Assembly (NCBI RefSeq): GCF_005144885.1
Contig: NZ_CP039690.1
Location: forward strand, 2,989,001-3,053,000
Reading direction: 5' to 3'
DNA from: Phreatobacter stygius
GTDB taxonomy: Bacteria; Pseudomonadota; Alphaproteobacteria; Rhizobiales; Phreatobacteraceae
DNA length: 64,000 bases
Made by a program: the position numbers and the translations under genes. Below are positions 37,273 through 45,851 of the stretch, piece after piece; positions within the stretch are counted from its first letter, which is position 1, and each line of letters starts with the position of its first letter. The notes beneath the pieces are model-generated. The model did no database searches and was not told where the DNA came from. It saw nothing but the letters and a program-made list of their open reading frames with translations.

Positions 37273-37477
37273 CGGCACATCGCTCTGGGTGGCCCCGTCC
37301 GCGACAGGGACAGGCTCCAAGATCGCGGCATCTTGCAGAAAACGCGACAAATGTCACGAGTGGCGGATTGGGGGATGGCGGCCCGGCCGGAATCGGCCGG
37401 CCGCCATGGCGCTCAGGCGCGCAGCAGGGCGGCGATCGCCAGGTCTTTTGTCGCCAGGTTTCGGGTCGTCATGACCG

Positions 37478-37969
37478 TCACAACGGGTTGATCGCAGCAA
37501 GCAGGCCAGCCGCCACGATGATCACCGCCATGCTTGCGGCGACGAAGCCCGGCAGGCCCAGGAGCGGGATACCGACGCCCGGCCGGGTGCCCTGCCTGCC
37601 GGCTCTGCCGGTCGAGGCGGGGGCAACCAATGCGCTGGCGCGGGTGGTCCCGGGCACCGTGGCGGATCGCGGCCACGCGCCATGGTCGCCATCGCTCGGT
37701 CTTGTCGCTGGCGCGGCAGGGCCCTGCACGGGCCAGTCGGGGCGCGGGCGGAAGTCCAGTTCGACGGTGCCGCCGACGAACATCACGTCCACCGGTTCGC
37801 CGCCGTTCTCGGTCATCGCTTCGTCCAGCGCCGCATCCCGCGACGGGAACAGCGAGCCATAACCGCCGTCGACGCTTTGCAGCACCCAGAGGCCGGCGCT
37901 GTTGCGCCCGCAGATGAGACGGAACGGCTGCGACACGGGTCGGGACAGGGTGGATAGTAGCGAAGACAT
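37478..37969 (-). CDS. Hypothetical protein with C-terminal membrane anchor
   Basis: A 163-residue protein. The first 60 residues resemble a small ligand or phage-like fold with FRLICGRNSAGLWVLQSVDG and the repeat-like SRDAALDEAM. A Pro/Ala/Arg-rich low-complexity linker runs about 80-135, then a hydrophobic C-terminal segment (FVAASMAVIIVAAGLLAAI). The ATG at 37969 is preferred. Not recognised as a known family; overlapping frames make it uncertain. Confidence 0.5.
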   Translation of the reverse strand: MSSLLSTLSRPVSQPFRLICGRNSAGLWVLQSVDGGYGSLFPSRDAALDEAMTENGGEPVDVMFVGGTVELDFRPRPDWPVQGPAAPATRPSDGDHGAWPRSATVPGTTRASALVAPASTGRAGRQGTRPGVGIPLLGLPGFVAASMAVIIVAAGLLAAINPL

Positions 37970-38078
37970 GACCGTCTCCCTCGGCACTGCGGAACCGGCT
38001 TGTCATAGGCCCGGACGCCGTAAGGGAGCGATCGGAATTGCGGCCCGCCAAGGTAAGGATTCCATAAGGATCGGGCGG

Positions 38079-38591
38079 TCAGCCGCGGGTCGGACGCACC
38101 ATCAGGCGGGCGGCCGCGTCATAGCTCGCGAGCTTGTCGGCAAGCGCGGGATCGGTGACCACCGAAAAGCCGTGGCGCTGCCAGAAGCCCTGCGAGTTGT
38201 TGACCGCCACCAGCGACAGGTCGGGCAAGCCCTCGGCGACGGCCTGGCCGACCAGGATGGCCACGATCGCGGATGCGGCGCCGCTGCCGCGCGCCGCCGG
38301 CAACAGCGCGAGGTCATGAATGTAATAGGTCGACCGGTCGTCCGGGAGTTTCGTCAGCAATGCGTTGAGCGCCGGCAACTGTCCCGATCGCCAGGGATGG
38401 CTGACGACATAACCGGCCGGGCTGCCGGCGGCCTCGAGCATCAGGCAGCCCTCAGGGTAGAGCGCCAGCCGTTCCGCGAACACCGCGTCGTCCTCGGGGA
38501 AATCCGGATGCACTTCCGCCGCGATCGCCGCCACGCGGCCAAGGTCGCCGGGCCGCATCGGCCGCCATGTGTGGCCGCTTGCGATCGCCAT
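38079..38591 (-). CDS. GNAT-family N-acetyltransferase
   Basis: A 170-residue GNAT protein. The acetyl-CoA-binding motif A is in IHDLALLPAARGSGAASAIV, and motif B in LVAVNNSQGFWQRHGF. The substrate is unknown. It lies 6 bp after the LysE exporter gene on the same strand, so the two probably form an operon, perhaps acting on the same amine or amino acid (inference). Confidence 0.88.
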   Translation of the reverse strand: MAIASGHTWRPMRPGDLGRVAAIAAEVHPDFPEDDAVFAERLALYPEGCLMLEAAGSPAGYVVSHPWRSGQLPALNALLTKLPDDRSTYYIHDLALLPAARGSGAASAIVAILVGQAVAEGLPDLSLVAVNNSQGFWQRHGFSVVTDPALADKLASYDAAARLMVRPTRG

Positions 38592-38597
38592 GCCGGA

Positions 38598-39227
38598 TCA
38601 GTTCCGCTGCTGCAGGGCGAGCTGGATGCCGAGCCCGACATAGATGCTGCCGATCACCTTGCCCTGCCAGCGCCCGATCGCCCGGTTGCGGCTGATCCAG
38701 CCGGCCGCCGGCGCCGCCATCAGCGCCAGGACCGAGGTGAAGGCGGCGCTCATCGCGACGAAGATCGCGCCGAGCATGACGAGCTGCAGGGCGGCGGAGC
38801 CGCGCTCGGGATGGACGAATTGCGGCAGGAAGGACAGGAAGAACAGCGCGGTCTTCGGATTGAGCATCTCGGTCAGGATGGCCTGGCGGAACGCGGTTGC
38901 ACCCGACACCCTGGCAACCCTGGGCATGTCGAGATTGCCGCCACGCTCGCGCCAGGCGCAGTAGCCGAGATAGATCAGATAGGCCGCGCCGCAATATTTG
39001 ACGATGTCGAAGGCAAGCGCCGAGGTCATCAGGATGGCCGACAGGCCGAGCACCGCCATCAGGGTGTGCAGGGCATCGCCCGCCGCGATGCCGAGCCCGG
39101 TGGCGATGCCGGAGCGGGCGCCGCCCTTGATGCTGCGTGCGAGCGTCAGCAGAACCGCCGGGCCGGGCACCAGGAACAGGGCCAGGACCACCGCCATATA
39201 GGTGCCGATTTCCACCAGGCTGAACAT
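38598..39227 (-). CDS. LysE-family amino acid exporter
   Basis: A 209-residue inner-membrane exporter with about six helices. The RhtB/LysE hallmark VPGPAVLLTLARSIKGGARSG is near residue 20, and LNPKTALFFLSFLPQFV near residue 115. Cargo is probably an amino acid or derivative. It precedes a GNAT gene. Confidence 0.92.
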   Translation of the reverse strand: MFSLVEIGTYMAVVLALFLVPGPAVLLTLARSIKGGARSGIATGLGIAAGDALHTLMAVLGLSAILMTSALAFDIVKYCGAAYLIYLGYCAWRERGGNLDMPRVARVSGATAFRQAILTEMLNPKTALFFLSFLPQFVHPERGSAALQLVMLGAIFVAMSAAFTSVLALMAAPAAGWISRNRAIGRWQGKVIGSIYVGLGIQLALQQRN

Positions 39228-39322
39228 CGCCGTCTCCCGCTGCGCCGGCCGGCCGCCGGCTGCGCGGCGATCAAGCCCGTGCCGGATTTACCTGTCAATG
39301 CGGTGTCCGGTGGGCTTCGGGC

Positions 39323-40087
39323 TTAGACGCCCGCCCAGGCCCGCCTGACCGCCCCGGGCGTGACGGCGAAGGCCTTGGCACCGGCGCGGGTCACCGCCCG
39401 CTCCAGCCGGATATGGCGGGCGGCGATGCGGGCGAGCTTGTGTCCGGGGGCGGCTTCCCGGCGCAGCCGCTGGGCCAGGAGGTCGAGGTCGCGGATCGAC
39501 CCCATCAGTTCACCCAACTGGTCGAGCTTGCCGGGTTTCGGACTGGCGCCTTTGGGCCTGACGTCATCCAGGGCCTCGACCAGATGCAGGCAGTCCTTGA
39601 TGCGTTTGCGCGCCTCGTGCAGCGGTTCCGGCTGGGGCGCCGCCTCATAGGTGTGGAAAGCCCGGCGGGCCCGCCCATAGGCCCGCCGCATGGCCTTGGC
39701 CAGGAACTGCCGGGGCGAGGCTTGGAGCGGCAGGCGGGCAATCACCTTGGCCTGGCGTTGCAGCGCCTGGCCGAGTGCCGCGAGATCGAGCGTGCCGGCC
39801 TGGGTGACCACCGGGCCGGTCGCTCCCACCGCCTGGGCCGCTTCGTCGAGCGCATGGGCGTCGCGGAGCGGCGCCAGGGCGTGGGCGAAGGCGCGCAGCA
39901 GGGCGTTTTCGCGCGTCACCGCTTCCGCCGCCAGGGGTTTCAGCGCACGCAACAGGCTGCGCGCGCGCTTGATGTGGCGCCGGGCGTGATGCACGGCCTT
40001 CACGTGGTCGGGTTCCGAGGCGATCAGCCGGCCGGCGGCGCGGGCATGGGCCGCTGCCGCGCCGGCCAGATATTGCGCGTCGGTCAT
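39323..40087 (-). CDS. CHAD domain protein
   Basis: A 254-residue CHAD domain protein. Conserved histidine- and basic-rich helices are seen in VKAVHHARRHIKRARSLLRA and EPLHEARKRIKDCLHLVEAL, which bind polyphosphate in known members. The ATG at 40087 gives the clean domain. It lies 5 bp after the msrA stop and is probably co-transcribed. Confidence 0.9.
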   Translation of the reverse strand: MTDAQYLAGAAAAHARAAGRLIASEPDHVKAVHHARRHIKRARSLLRALKPLAAEAVTRENALLRAFAHALAPLRDAHALDEAAQAVGATGPVVTQAGTLDLAALGQALQRQAKVIARLPLQASPRQFLAKAMRRAYGRARRAFHTYEAAPQPEPLHEARKRIKDCLHLVEALDDVRPKGASPKPGKLDQLGELMGSIRDLDLLAQRLRREAAPGHKLARIAARHIRLERAVTRAGAKAFAVTPGAVRRAWAGV

Positions 40088-40092
40088 CCGCC

Positions 40093-40743
40093 TCACGCGG
40101 CCACTCCGGTGCCGATCGGGCAGGCGACGCCGGTGCCGCCGAGCCCGCAATAGCCGCGCGGATTCTTGGCCAGATATTGCTGGTGGTAGTCCTCGGCGAA
40201 ATAGAATTCCGGCGCGTCGAGGATCTCGGTGGTGATCGGCCCGTAACCCTTGCCGCCGAGCGCCTGGCCGTAGGCCGCCTTGGACGTTTCCGCCGCGGTC
40301 CGCTGCGCCGCGCTGGTCAGGTAGAGACCCGAGCGGTATTGCGTGCCGACGTCGTTGCCCTGGCGCATGCCCTGGGTCGGGTCGTGGCTCTCCCAGAAGG
40401 TCTTCAGGACCGCCTCGGTCGACACCTGGGCCGGGTCATAGACCACCAGCACCACCTCGTTATGGCCGGTCATGCCGGAGCAGACCTCCTCATAGGTCGG
40501 GTTCGGCGTCAGTCCCGCAGCATAACCGACCGCCGTCACCCAGACGCCCGGCAATTCCCAGAACTTGCGTTCGGCGCCCCAGAAGCAGCCGAGCCCGACG
40601 ATCATCGTCTCGTGGCCGTCCGGATAGGGCCCTTTCAGCGGCCGGCCATTGACGAAATGACGCTCGGCGGTGGGGATGGCGGTGGTGCGGCCCGGCAGCG
40701 CCTCGCGGGCGGCGGGCACGGCGAGCTTCTTGAACGAGAACAT
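40093..40743 (-). CDS. msrA: Peptide methionine sulfoxide reductase MsrA
   Basis: Reduces S-methionine sulfoxide in proteins. It has 216 residues with the catalytic [12 protein letters not shown] and conserved [18 protein letters not shown] and EDYHQQYL. Cysteines in GYCGLGG and GVACPIG near the C-terminus can serve as resolving residues. The ATG at 40743 is chosen over 40794 because the extra residues are unlike the family. Confidence 0.96.
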   Translation of the reverse strand: MFSFKKLAVPAAREALPGRTTAIPTAERHFVNGRPLKGPYPDGHETMIVGLGCFWGAERKFWELPGVWVTAVGYAAGLTPNPTYEEVCSGMTGHNEVVLVVYDPAQVSTEAVLKTFWESHDPTQGMRQGNDVGTQYRSGLYLTSAAQRTAAETSKAAYGQALGGKGYGPITTEILDAPEFYFAEDYHQQYLAKNPRGYCGLGGTGVACPIGTGVAA

Positions 40744-40893
40744 GGGAAACCTCCTGTAGGCCTTAGGGTCCATACTCGATGACGGCAGGGTCACCCCTCG
40801 TTCGCGCGACGATGGTCAAACGTTACCCGAGCGGAACGCCGGAGTGAACAAGCTTGCGCAAGAGCCGATCTCGCGCATGGCGGGTTTGCGTGG

Positions 40894-41217
40894 TCAGCGC
40901 CGGCCGATGACACCGATCTGCGGTTCATATTTGCGCCCCGCGATCATCAGGAGGGCGCCGAGCCCAAGTCCGGCGAGCGCGGTCGGCAGGATCAGCACGG
41001 TCAGCATGACCGGGTCCCACAGCCAGGCGAGACCGGCCTTTTCCAGCGCCGGCTGCACCGCCTGCAGGCTGTCGGAATGCAGCGTGCGCCAGGTCTCGCC
41101 GATGACCGTATAGATCAGCCGGCCGCCGGCGATCGACTTGGTCCCGTCGATGACCAGCGCGATAAAGCCCAGGGCCACCAAAATAAACCCGACGAGGCGC
41201 AAGACGAAGCGGATCAT
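40894..41217 (-). CDS. Small two-helix membrane protein
   Basis: A 107-residue protein with an N-terminal hydrophobic segment (VLRLVGFILVALGFIALVI) and a second one (VMLTVLILPTALAGLGLGAL), separated by a soluble loop with SDSLQAVQPALEKAGLAWLW. It is a common unnamed Hyphomicrobiales protein type. Function unknown. Confidence 0.65.
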   Translation of the reverse strand: MIRFVLRLVGFILVALGFIALVIDGTKSIAGGRLIYTVIGETWRTLHSDSLQAVQPALEKAGLAWLWDPVMLTVLILPTALAGLGLGALLMIAGRKYEPQIGVIGRR

Positions 41218-41319
41218 GGCAAGCGACAAATCCTGTCTCGACGCCAGATAACCATGCCGTGGCCCGACCGCAAGCCGGGCGAAACCGCCGGATGAATCAA
41301 ACGGCCACGCCGGTGCCGG

Positions 41320-41442
41320 CTACCCGCCGGCCAATGGCGCGCCCGCGGTGAAGAACAGCCAGGTGACCAGGATGAACAGGGGCACCAGGATCGCCATCGA
41401 CCAGGCCATGTAGCCGAAGAGGGCCGGCATCTTCACGCCCAT
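41320..41442 (-). CDS. 40-residue single-pass membrane peptide
   Basis: It starts [18 protein letters not shown] and is mostly hydrophobic, with one helix. It is on the same strand as its downstream neighbour at 40894-41217, with about 100 bp between them. The clean start and membrane segment suggest a real small protein, but no homologue is recognised. Confidence 0.4.
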   Translation of the reverse strand: MGVKMPALFGYMAWSMAILVPLFILVTWLFFTAGAPLAGG

Positions 41443-41553
41443 GCTCCAACCGCCGGCCGTCCTCTCGACAATGCAAGCTCTCGCGCAACGGCGATTGCCG
41501 AGGCAATCACGATCCGCTAAAGACGTGACACCGACGCACTGCGTCGCCGGCTT

Positions 41554-41630
41554 GCACCCATAGCTCAGCTGGATAGAGCGTTGCCCTCCGAAGGCAAAGG
41601 TCTCAGGTTCGAATCCTGATGGGTGCGCCA
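41554..41630 (+). tRNA. tRNA-Arg (anticodon CCG)
   Basis: Acceptor GCACCCA pairs with TGGGTGC, and encoded CCA follows a G discriminator. The D arm has GCTCAGCTGGATAGAGC, the anticodon stem TTGCC/GGCAA surrounds loop CTCCGAA (anticodon CCG, reading CGG), and the T arm contains GGTTCGAATCC. The gene is 77 nt and complete. Confidence 0.97.
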
Positions 41631-41796
41631 TTTTTCCGTCCCATCAGAAAACGCGCGAACGCACGGCTGCTGTTGTGTGGGTTTCGGACCGAGCTCCGGG
41701 CAGACCTGCCCCGCTTCTCGGGCTGGCGCCAAAACCATCATCCACCAACTCTTGCCGCGACCATCCGGTCGGGCCGGGTCAATGGCTTCAGGCAGT

Positions 41797-42618
41797 TCAG
41801 CTATTGAGGTGGGACACACGCCGGTATTCGCGCGGCGTAAAGCCGATCTTGTTTTTGAAGAAGCGCGAGAAGTGTCCTGGCGCGGCGAAGCCGAGATCAA
41901 GAGAAATGTCGCTGGCCGGCCGATCGGTGCCGATCAGCTGCTCAATCGCGTATTCCACCCGTAGCGTGTCGTTGTAGACGCTGGGGGTCATCCCCATGCT
42001 GGCGCCAAACTGCTCAAAGAAGCGTGACCGAGACAGGCCGACCGACTGCGCGAGGACATCAAGATTGTGCGGCTTTGCCGGTTCCGCTCGCATCAGGCCG
42101 ACGGCTCTGCGAATGCGGCGGTCGACCGCCCTGGGCTCGATGGGGGTGAGATCGGCCGCTGAGTTCGCCGAGAGCACCCGTTGGAGCAGCTCGAGAATGT
42201 CTGCTTCCAGCTCGTCTTCGCCTGCCGGCATCGCAGCATCGGCAATGGTCGCGGCGATCTTGGCGACCAGTGCCCGCATGGGGGTGTCGACGGTCGCCGA
42301 CTGGCGATTGAACGGGCGCCGAGCCAGGAAGCTGCCGCCACGCACGAGCCAGCCGGCTTCCAGGTAGAGCGCCAGGATGGTGATGGGGGGATCGTTGACA
42401 TCCCGCCAGTTGGCGTGTGGCACCCAAGGATTGATGAGCACCATTTCATCATCGGTGATCGGGCAGAGCGCGCCGTTGACCTGGTAGGCGCCGTCCTTGC
42501 CATCGACCTTGATCAGCGCATGCACATGCGGATGGGCGTGGACATGAACGGGCTGGTTGGTGCGGAAAAGCGTCACCCGGCCGAACAGGCCCTGATGGAC
42601 GCCGATGACGCCGGTCAT
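41797..42618 (-). CDS. AraC-family transcriptional regulator
   Basis: A 273-residue AraC regulator with a cupin-like N-terminal sensing domain (HVHAHPHVHALIKVDG) and a C-terminal double helix-turn-helix (LAQSVGLSRSRFFEQF; DISLDLGFAAPGHFSRFFKN). The ATG at 42618 gives the family length. It diverges from the NIPSNAP-cupin genes, which it likely controls. Confidence 0.93.
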   Translation of the reverse strand: MTGVIGVHQGLFGRVTLFRTNQPVHVHAHPHVHALIKVDGKDGAYQVNGALCPITDDEMVLINPWVPHANWRDVNDPPITILALYLEAGWLVRGGSFLARRPFNRQSATVDTPMRALVAKIAATIADAAMPAGEDELEADILELLQRVLSANSAADLTPIEPRAVDRRIRRAVGLMRAEPAKPHNLDVLAQSVGLSRSRFFEQFGASMGMTPSVYNDTLRVEYAIEQLIGTDRPASDISLDLGFAAPGHFSRFFKNKIGFTPREYRRVSHLNS

Positions 42619-42684
42619 GCTTCCTCCTTCGCCTGCTCTGTCTGGCAAGGCTTTCCCGGCATCATCCACTAAATCGGACGGAAA

Positions 42685-42695
42685 GGTAAGTTACC
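42685..42695. promoter_or_regulatory. Short palindrome between araC and NIPSNAP gene
   Basis: GGTAAGTTACC, a 5-bp inverted repeat with a 1-nt centre, in the 193-bp divergent spacer. It is a possible AraC or other regulator site; the evidence is symmetry and position only. Confidence 0.3.
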
Positions 42696-42811
42696 GGACA
42701 CGACGGTAAGCCGCCGATGCGGCCGACCTGTACGATCCCTGGCGAATAGCGGCGCCCTGCTTCGGTTCAGAGGGCCTCCTGAGCATCTCTTCGACCCGGA
42801 AATGACGCATC

Positions 42812-43144
42812 ATGATCGTAGAGGAAAGAATTTATACGCTGATGGCCGGGAAGGTAGCCGACTATCTCAAGGTTTATGAGAACGAGGGTTTGGCCATCCA
42901 GAAGGACATGCTCGGAACTATGGTCGGGTATTTCTCAACGGAGTTCGGTCCACTCAACCAGATCGTGCATCTGTGGGCCTATCGCGATCTTGCCGACCGG
43001 GAGACCCGTCGGCGCCGGCTGGCCGCCGGTCCCGGCTGGCAGGCCTATGTGGCGAAGATCCGCCCATGGGTGGTGAACCAGGAGAACAAGCTCCTGATCC
43101 CGGCCGCTTTTTCCCCGAAGCTGATCCATGAGGATGCCGCATGA
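42812..43144 (+). CDS. NIPSNAP family protein
   Basis: A 110-residue ferredoxin-like-fold protein. It begins MIVEERIYTLMAGKVADYLK and has GYFSTEFGPLNQIVHLWAY and NQENKLLIPA, all typical of NIPSNAP. Small bacterial NIPSNAPs occur next to aromatic or C4 metabolism genes but have no settled function. The stop overlaps the cupin start by 4 bp. Confidence 0.92.
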   Translation: MIVEERIYTLMAGKVADYLKVYENEGLAIQKDMLGTMVGYFSTEFGPLNQIVHLWAYRDLADRETRRRRLAAGPGWQAYVAKIRPWVVNQENKLLIPAAFSPKLIHEDAA

Positions 43145-43800
43145 CCACGCCCGCCATGGAACTGAGGCTCGTCGAGGACGTGATCGCCTCGGGAGCGCGG
43201 CTGTCATTGCCGAACGATGGCGTCCATCGTGTCTGCTATGTCGTTCACGGGGAGATCGAAGCCGCTGGCACCTCCCTGCGCGACGACCAGGCGATCCTGC
43301 TGCCCGGACCTGCCCAGGTGAAAGCGGCAGCAGCCGGCGCGACGGTCTGGCGCTACGAACTCGCGCCCGAGGCAGCGCGCGTCGTCCCGTTGTCGACAGA
43401 AGCGGGCGTCACGCGCGAGAAGTTGCGCCGGCGCATTGTCTGGCCGGTCGCCGACGAGATCCTGATCCGCGCCGACAGCGTCTCCTTCCCGCCGGGCGGC
43501 TGCGCCTACCTGCACACGCATCAGGGGCCAGGCATCCGCTGCCTGATCGATGGCGGCATCCGCATCGACACCGCGGGCCATTCGGCAAGCTTCGGTCCCG
43601 GCGCCGCATGGTTCGAAAGCGGCCCCGATCCCGTCTTCGCACAGGCGGCGGGCGATCGTGCCAGCCGCTTCATCCGCGTCATGGTGCTGCCGGCCGCCCT
43701 CTTGGGCCGCAGCTCCATCGCCTATGTCAACGCGGAAGATCGCGAGAAGCCGAAGTCGCAGGTCTACACGGGCTACGTGGACCAGATTGTCCGCGCCTGA
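43141..43800 (+). CDS. Cupin-domain protein
   Basis: A 219-residue cupin. A first barrel covers about 25-75 (VCYVVHGEIEAAG), and a second contains the metal-type motif PGGCAYLHTHQGPGIRCLID, with two histidines, plus GPGAAWFESGPDP. It may be a dioxygenase or an isomerase acting on the same compound as its NIPSNAP partner; not known. The start overlaps the NIPSNAP stop as ATGA. Confidence 0.82.
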   Translation: MTTPAMELRLVEDVIASGARLSLPNDGVHRVCYVVHGEIEAAGTSLRDDQAILLPGPAQVKAAAAGATVWRYELAPEAARVVPLSTEAGVTREKLRRRIVWPVADEILIRADSVSFPPGGCAYLHTHQGPGIRCLIDGGIRIDTAGHSASFGPGAAWFESGPDPVFAQAAGDRASRFIRVMVLPAALLGRSSIAYVNAEDREKPKSQVYTGYVDQIVRA

Positions 43801-43805
43801 CCGCC

Positions 43806-43961
43806 GGAGCCGTTGCGGGAGCGACGCATGTCGAGCTCATCGAAAGTGCGGGGAGGCGGCCGTCGGCCCTGGCATCGGCAAAGGCCTCGCTGATCGAAAT
43901 CATCGTCGAGCCGGAGGCGCTGACGCCGAGACAGAGCTTCAGCGAGATTCGCAAGGCCGCC
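43806..43961 (+). pseudogene. Thiamine-diphosphate enzyme C-terminal remnant
   Basis: The +1 frame shows THVELIESAG, then ASLIEIIVEPEALTPRQSFS and EIRKAA. This looks like the C-terminal end of an acetolactate synthase-like ThDP enzyme, where a LIEV-x(2)-PEALTPRQ pattern ends the chain. No upstream ThDP domains occur in this frame, so it appears to be the leftover end of a deleted gene between the cupin and the Bug protein. Confidence 0.55.
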
Positions 43962-44020
43962 CGGTCGTCAAGAAGCAGTCCCGAAGACTGCCGCGCAGGA
44001 AACAAGATGGAGGAATCGTG

Positions 44021-45007
44021 ATGGACATTCGCCGCAGAACCGCTCTTGCCGGCCTCGCCATGATCGCCGCCGCCGGCCTCGCCGGAGCGCCGGCCATGGC
44101 GCAAGGCGCCTATCCCGAACGACCCATCCGGGTCATCGTGCCCTTCGCCGCCGGCAGCGCTTCGGACATTGTCGGACGCATCGTGCTCGAGAAGATGGCG
44201 GATGATCTCGGCCACCGCTTCGTGGTGGAGAACCAGGCCGGTGCCAGCGGCAATCTCGGTACGGCGGCCGTGGCCCGTGCAGAACCGGATGGCTACACGA
44301 TCCTGGTCTCGGCCTCCGGGCCGCTGGCAGTCAATCAGTCGCTCTTTCCCAGGATCGGCTATGATCCGCTGGCCGACTTCGAGCCGATCTCGCTGATCGC
44401 CACCCTGCCGAACGTCATCGTGGTCAATGCCGACCAGCCGCTGCGATCGGTGTCCGACCTCATCGCCGCGGCCAAGACGGAACCGGGCAAGCTGCACTAC
44501 GGCAGCATCGGCAACGGCAGTTCGCAGCATCTCGCGGCCGCCTATTTCGAGCAGGTCACCGGAACGCGCATGGCGCACATTCCCTACCGGGTGACGGGAC
44601 AGCTCGTGAGCGACCTCGTCGGCGGACAGTTGCAGGTCTCCTTCCAGCTCATCCCCAATGTGCTCGGGCAGATCCAGGGTGGTCAGCTGCGCCCCCTCGC
44701 GATTACCGCAAACAAGCGTTCCGAGGTGCTGCCTGAGGTGCCGACGGTCGCGGAGGTCGGCATGATCGGCTACGAGGCCTATGGCTGGTTCGCCATGCTC
44801 GCGCCGAAGAACACGCCAGCTCCGATCGTCGCGCGCCTGCACGCCGCCTACATGAAGGCCATGTCCGATCCCGCGACGCGCCGCCGGATCGTCGAGGTCG
44901 GCGCCGAGCCGGCCACGTCGACGCCAGCGGAGTTGCGCGCATTCATGCAGGCCGAGGCCAGGAAATGGGGCGACATCATTCGCGCCAACAATATCAAGCC
45001 CAACTAG
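44021..45007 (+). CDS. Bug-family tripartite tricarboxylate substrate-binding protein
   Basis: A 328-residue periplasmic binding protein with a Tat-like or Sec signal (MDIRRRTALAGLAMIAAAGL), then AYPERPIRVIVPFAAGSASD, HYGSIGNGSSQHLAAAYFE and VPTVAEVGMIGYEAYGWFAM. The ribosome binding site GGAGG precedes the ATG at 44021. No TctA/TctB permease genes lie nearby, as is common for orphan Bug proteins. Ligand unknown. Confidence 0.93.
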   Translation: MDIRRRTALAGLAMIAAAGLAGAPAMAQGAYPERPIRVIVPFAAGSASDIVGRIVLEKMADDLGHRFVVENQAGASGNLGTAAVARAEPDGYTILVSASGPLAVNQSLFPRIGYDPLADFEPISLIATLPNVIVVNADQPLRSVSDLIAAAKTEPGKLHYGSIGNGSSQHLAAAYFEQVTGTRMAHIPYRVTGQLVSDLVGGQLQVSFQLIPNVLGQIQGGQLRPLAITANKRSEVLPEVPTVAEVGMIGYEAYGWFAMLAPKNTPAPIVARLHAAYMKAMSDPATRRRIVEVGAEPATSTPAELRAFMQAEARKWGDIIRANNIKPN

Positions 45008-45092
45008 ACGGCGTTCCAAGCGGCCCGGCCGAGCCCGCTGGATCGTTCGAGGATCGCAGCCGAATGAGGGACGGCCCGGACGCGCTTCAATG

Positions 45093-45113
45093 GGGGCGGA
45101 TCAAACCCGCCCC
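45093..45113 (+). terminator. Hairpin after Bug gene
   Basis: GGGGCGG and CCGCCCC form a 7-bp stem 86 nt after the Bug stop. There is no U-tract, so termination is uncertain. The rest of 45008-45262 shows no gene. Confidence 0.4.
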
Positions 45114-45262
45114 GCTACCCCATGATTCACCGGGCAATGGCGATTGGACGACGTGTCGCTTTGGCGGCGCCAACGTGAGGCCGAAGCCGATATCCGATCC
45201 CGATTTTGCCGGTGACAGCTGCGATCCCCAACGGGCTGATGGAAAGAGCCCGATGCGGTTTG

Positions 45263-45706
45263 TCAGGTGGTCGCGTCCCGCATCCCATCCCGCAGTTTCT
45301 GCACCTTTTGGTTCAGGTCGATCATGTCCGGCACGGTGAAACCCGAATGCTTCAGCAGAGCATCGGTCAGGCAGCCGGTTTTCACATGAAGATCGCGGCC
45401 CTTCGCGGTCAGGTGGACCTGCACCTGCCGCTCGTCCACCACGCTGCGCTGCCGGCCGAGAAAACCCGCCGCTTCCAGCCGCTTCACCGCCGGCGTGATG
45501 GTGCTGGGCTCGAGACCCAGCCGGTCGGCGATAACAGAGATCGTCAGGCCGTCCTTTTCCCACAATGTGCTCAGGACCAGATACTGCGTGTAGGTGACGC
45601 CCAAGGCATCGAGCATCGGCTTGTAGGCCCGGTTGATGGCGATCGAAGCCGAATAGATCGAGAAGCAGAGTTGGCTGTCCAGCGGCAGCGTGGGGGCGTC
45701 GGGCAT
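45263..45706 (-). CDS. MarR-family regulator, OhrR-like
   Basis: A 147-residue MarR regulator. The N-terminal segment LCFSIYSASIAINRAYKPML carries a cysteine at the position of the peroxide-sensing Cys of OhrR, followed by GVTYTQYLVLSTLWEKDG. The winged helix is ISVIADRLGLEPSTITPAVK. The ATG at 45706 has GGAG 6 nt upstream. It diverges from an alpha/beta hydrolase with three palindromic sites between them. Confidence 0.9.
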   Translation of the reverse strand: MPDAPTLPLDSQLCFSIYSASIAINRAYKPMLDALGVTYTQYLVLSTLWEKDGLTISVIADRLGLEPSTITPAVKRLEAAGFLGRQRSVVDERQVQVHLTAKGRDLHVKTGCLTDALLKHSGFTVPDMIDLNQKVQKLRDGMRDATT

Positions 45707-45751
45707 CAGGGTCTCCAATGGGTGCCGCAGGTTCGGCATCGCGAAAAATGA

Positions 45752-45827
45752 TATCGCGATAAAAAAGAGCTTTACAAGGGAATCGGATGTCCGTATAGGA
45801 TGATTATCGCGATAATGATTATCGCGG
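45752..45827. promoter_or_regulatory. Three TATCGCGATA operators between OhrR-like gene and hydrolase gene
   Basis: TATCGCGATA at 45752-45761, TTATCGCGATAA at 45804-45815 and TTATCGCGG at 45819-45827. The first two are perfect palindromes. The third is a partial copy 15 bp from the second. Their place in the divergent promoter region makes them strong candidates for MarR binding sites. Confidence 0.8.
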
Positions 45828-45851
45828 AATCAAGCCCAAGGGAGATCCGAA

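Noticed and set aside
41554-41630. tRNA-Arg as an attachment site for an island
   Set aside because: I found no second copy of the tRNA 3' end nearby and no integrase gene.
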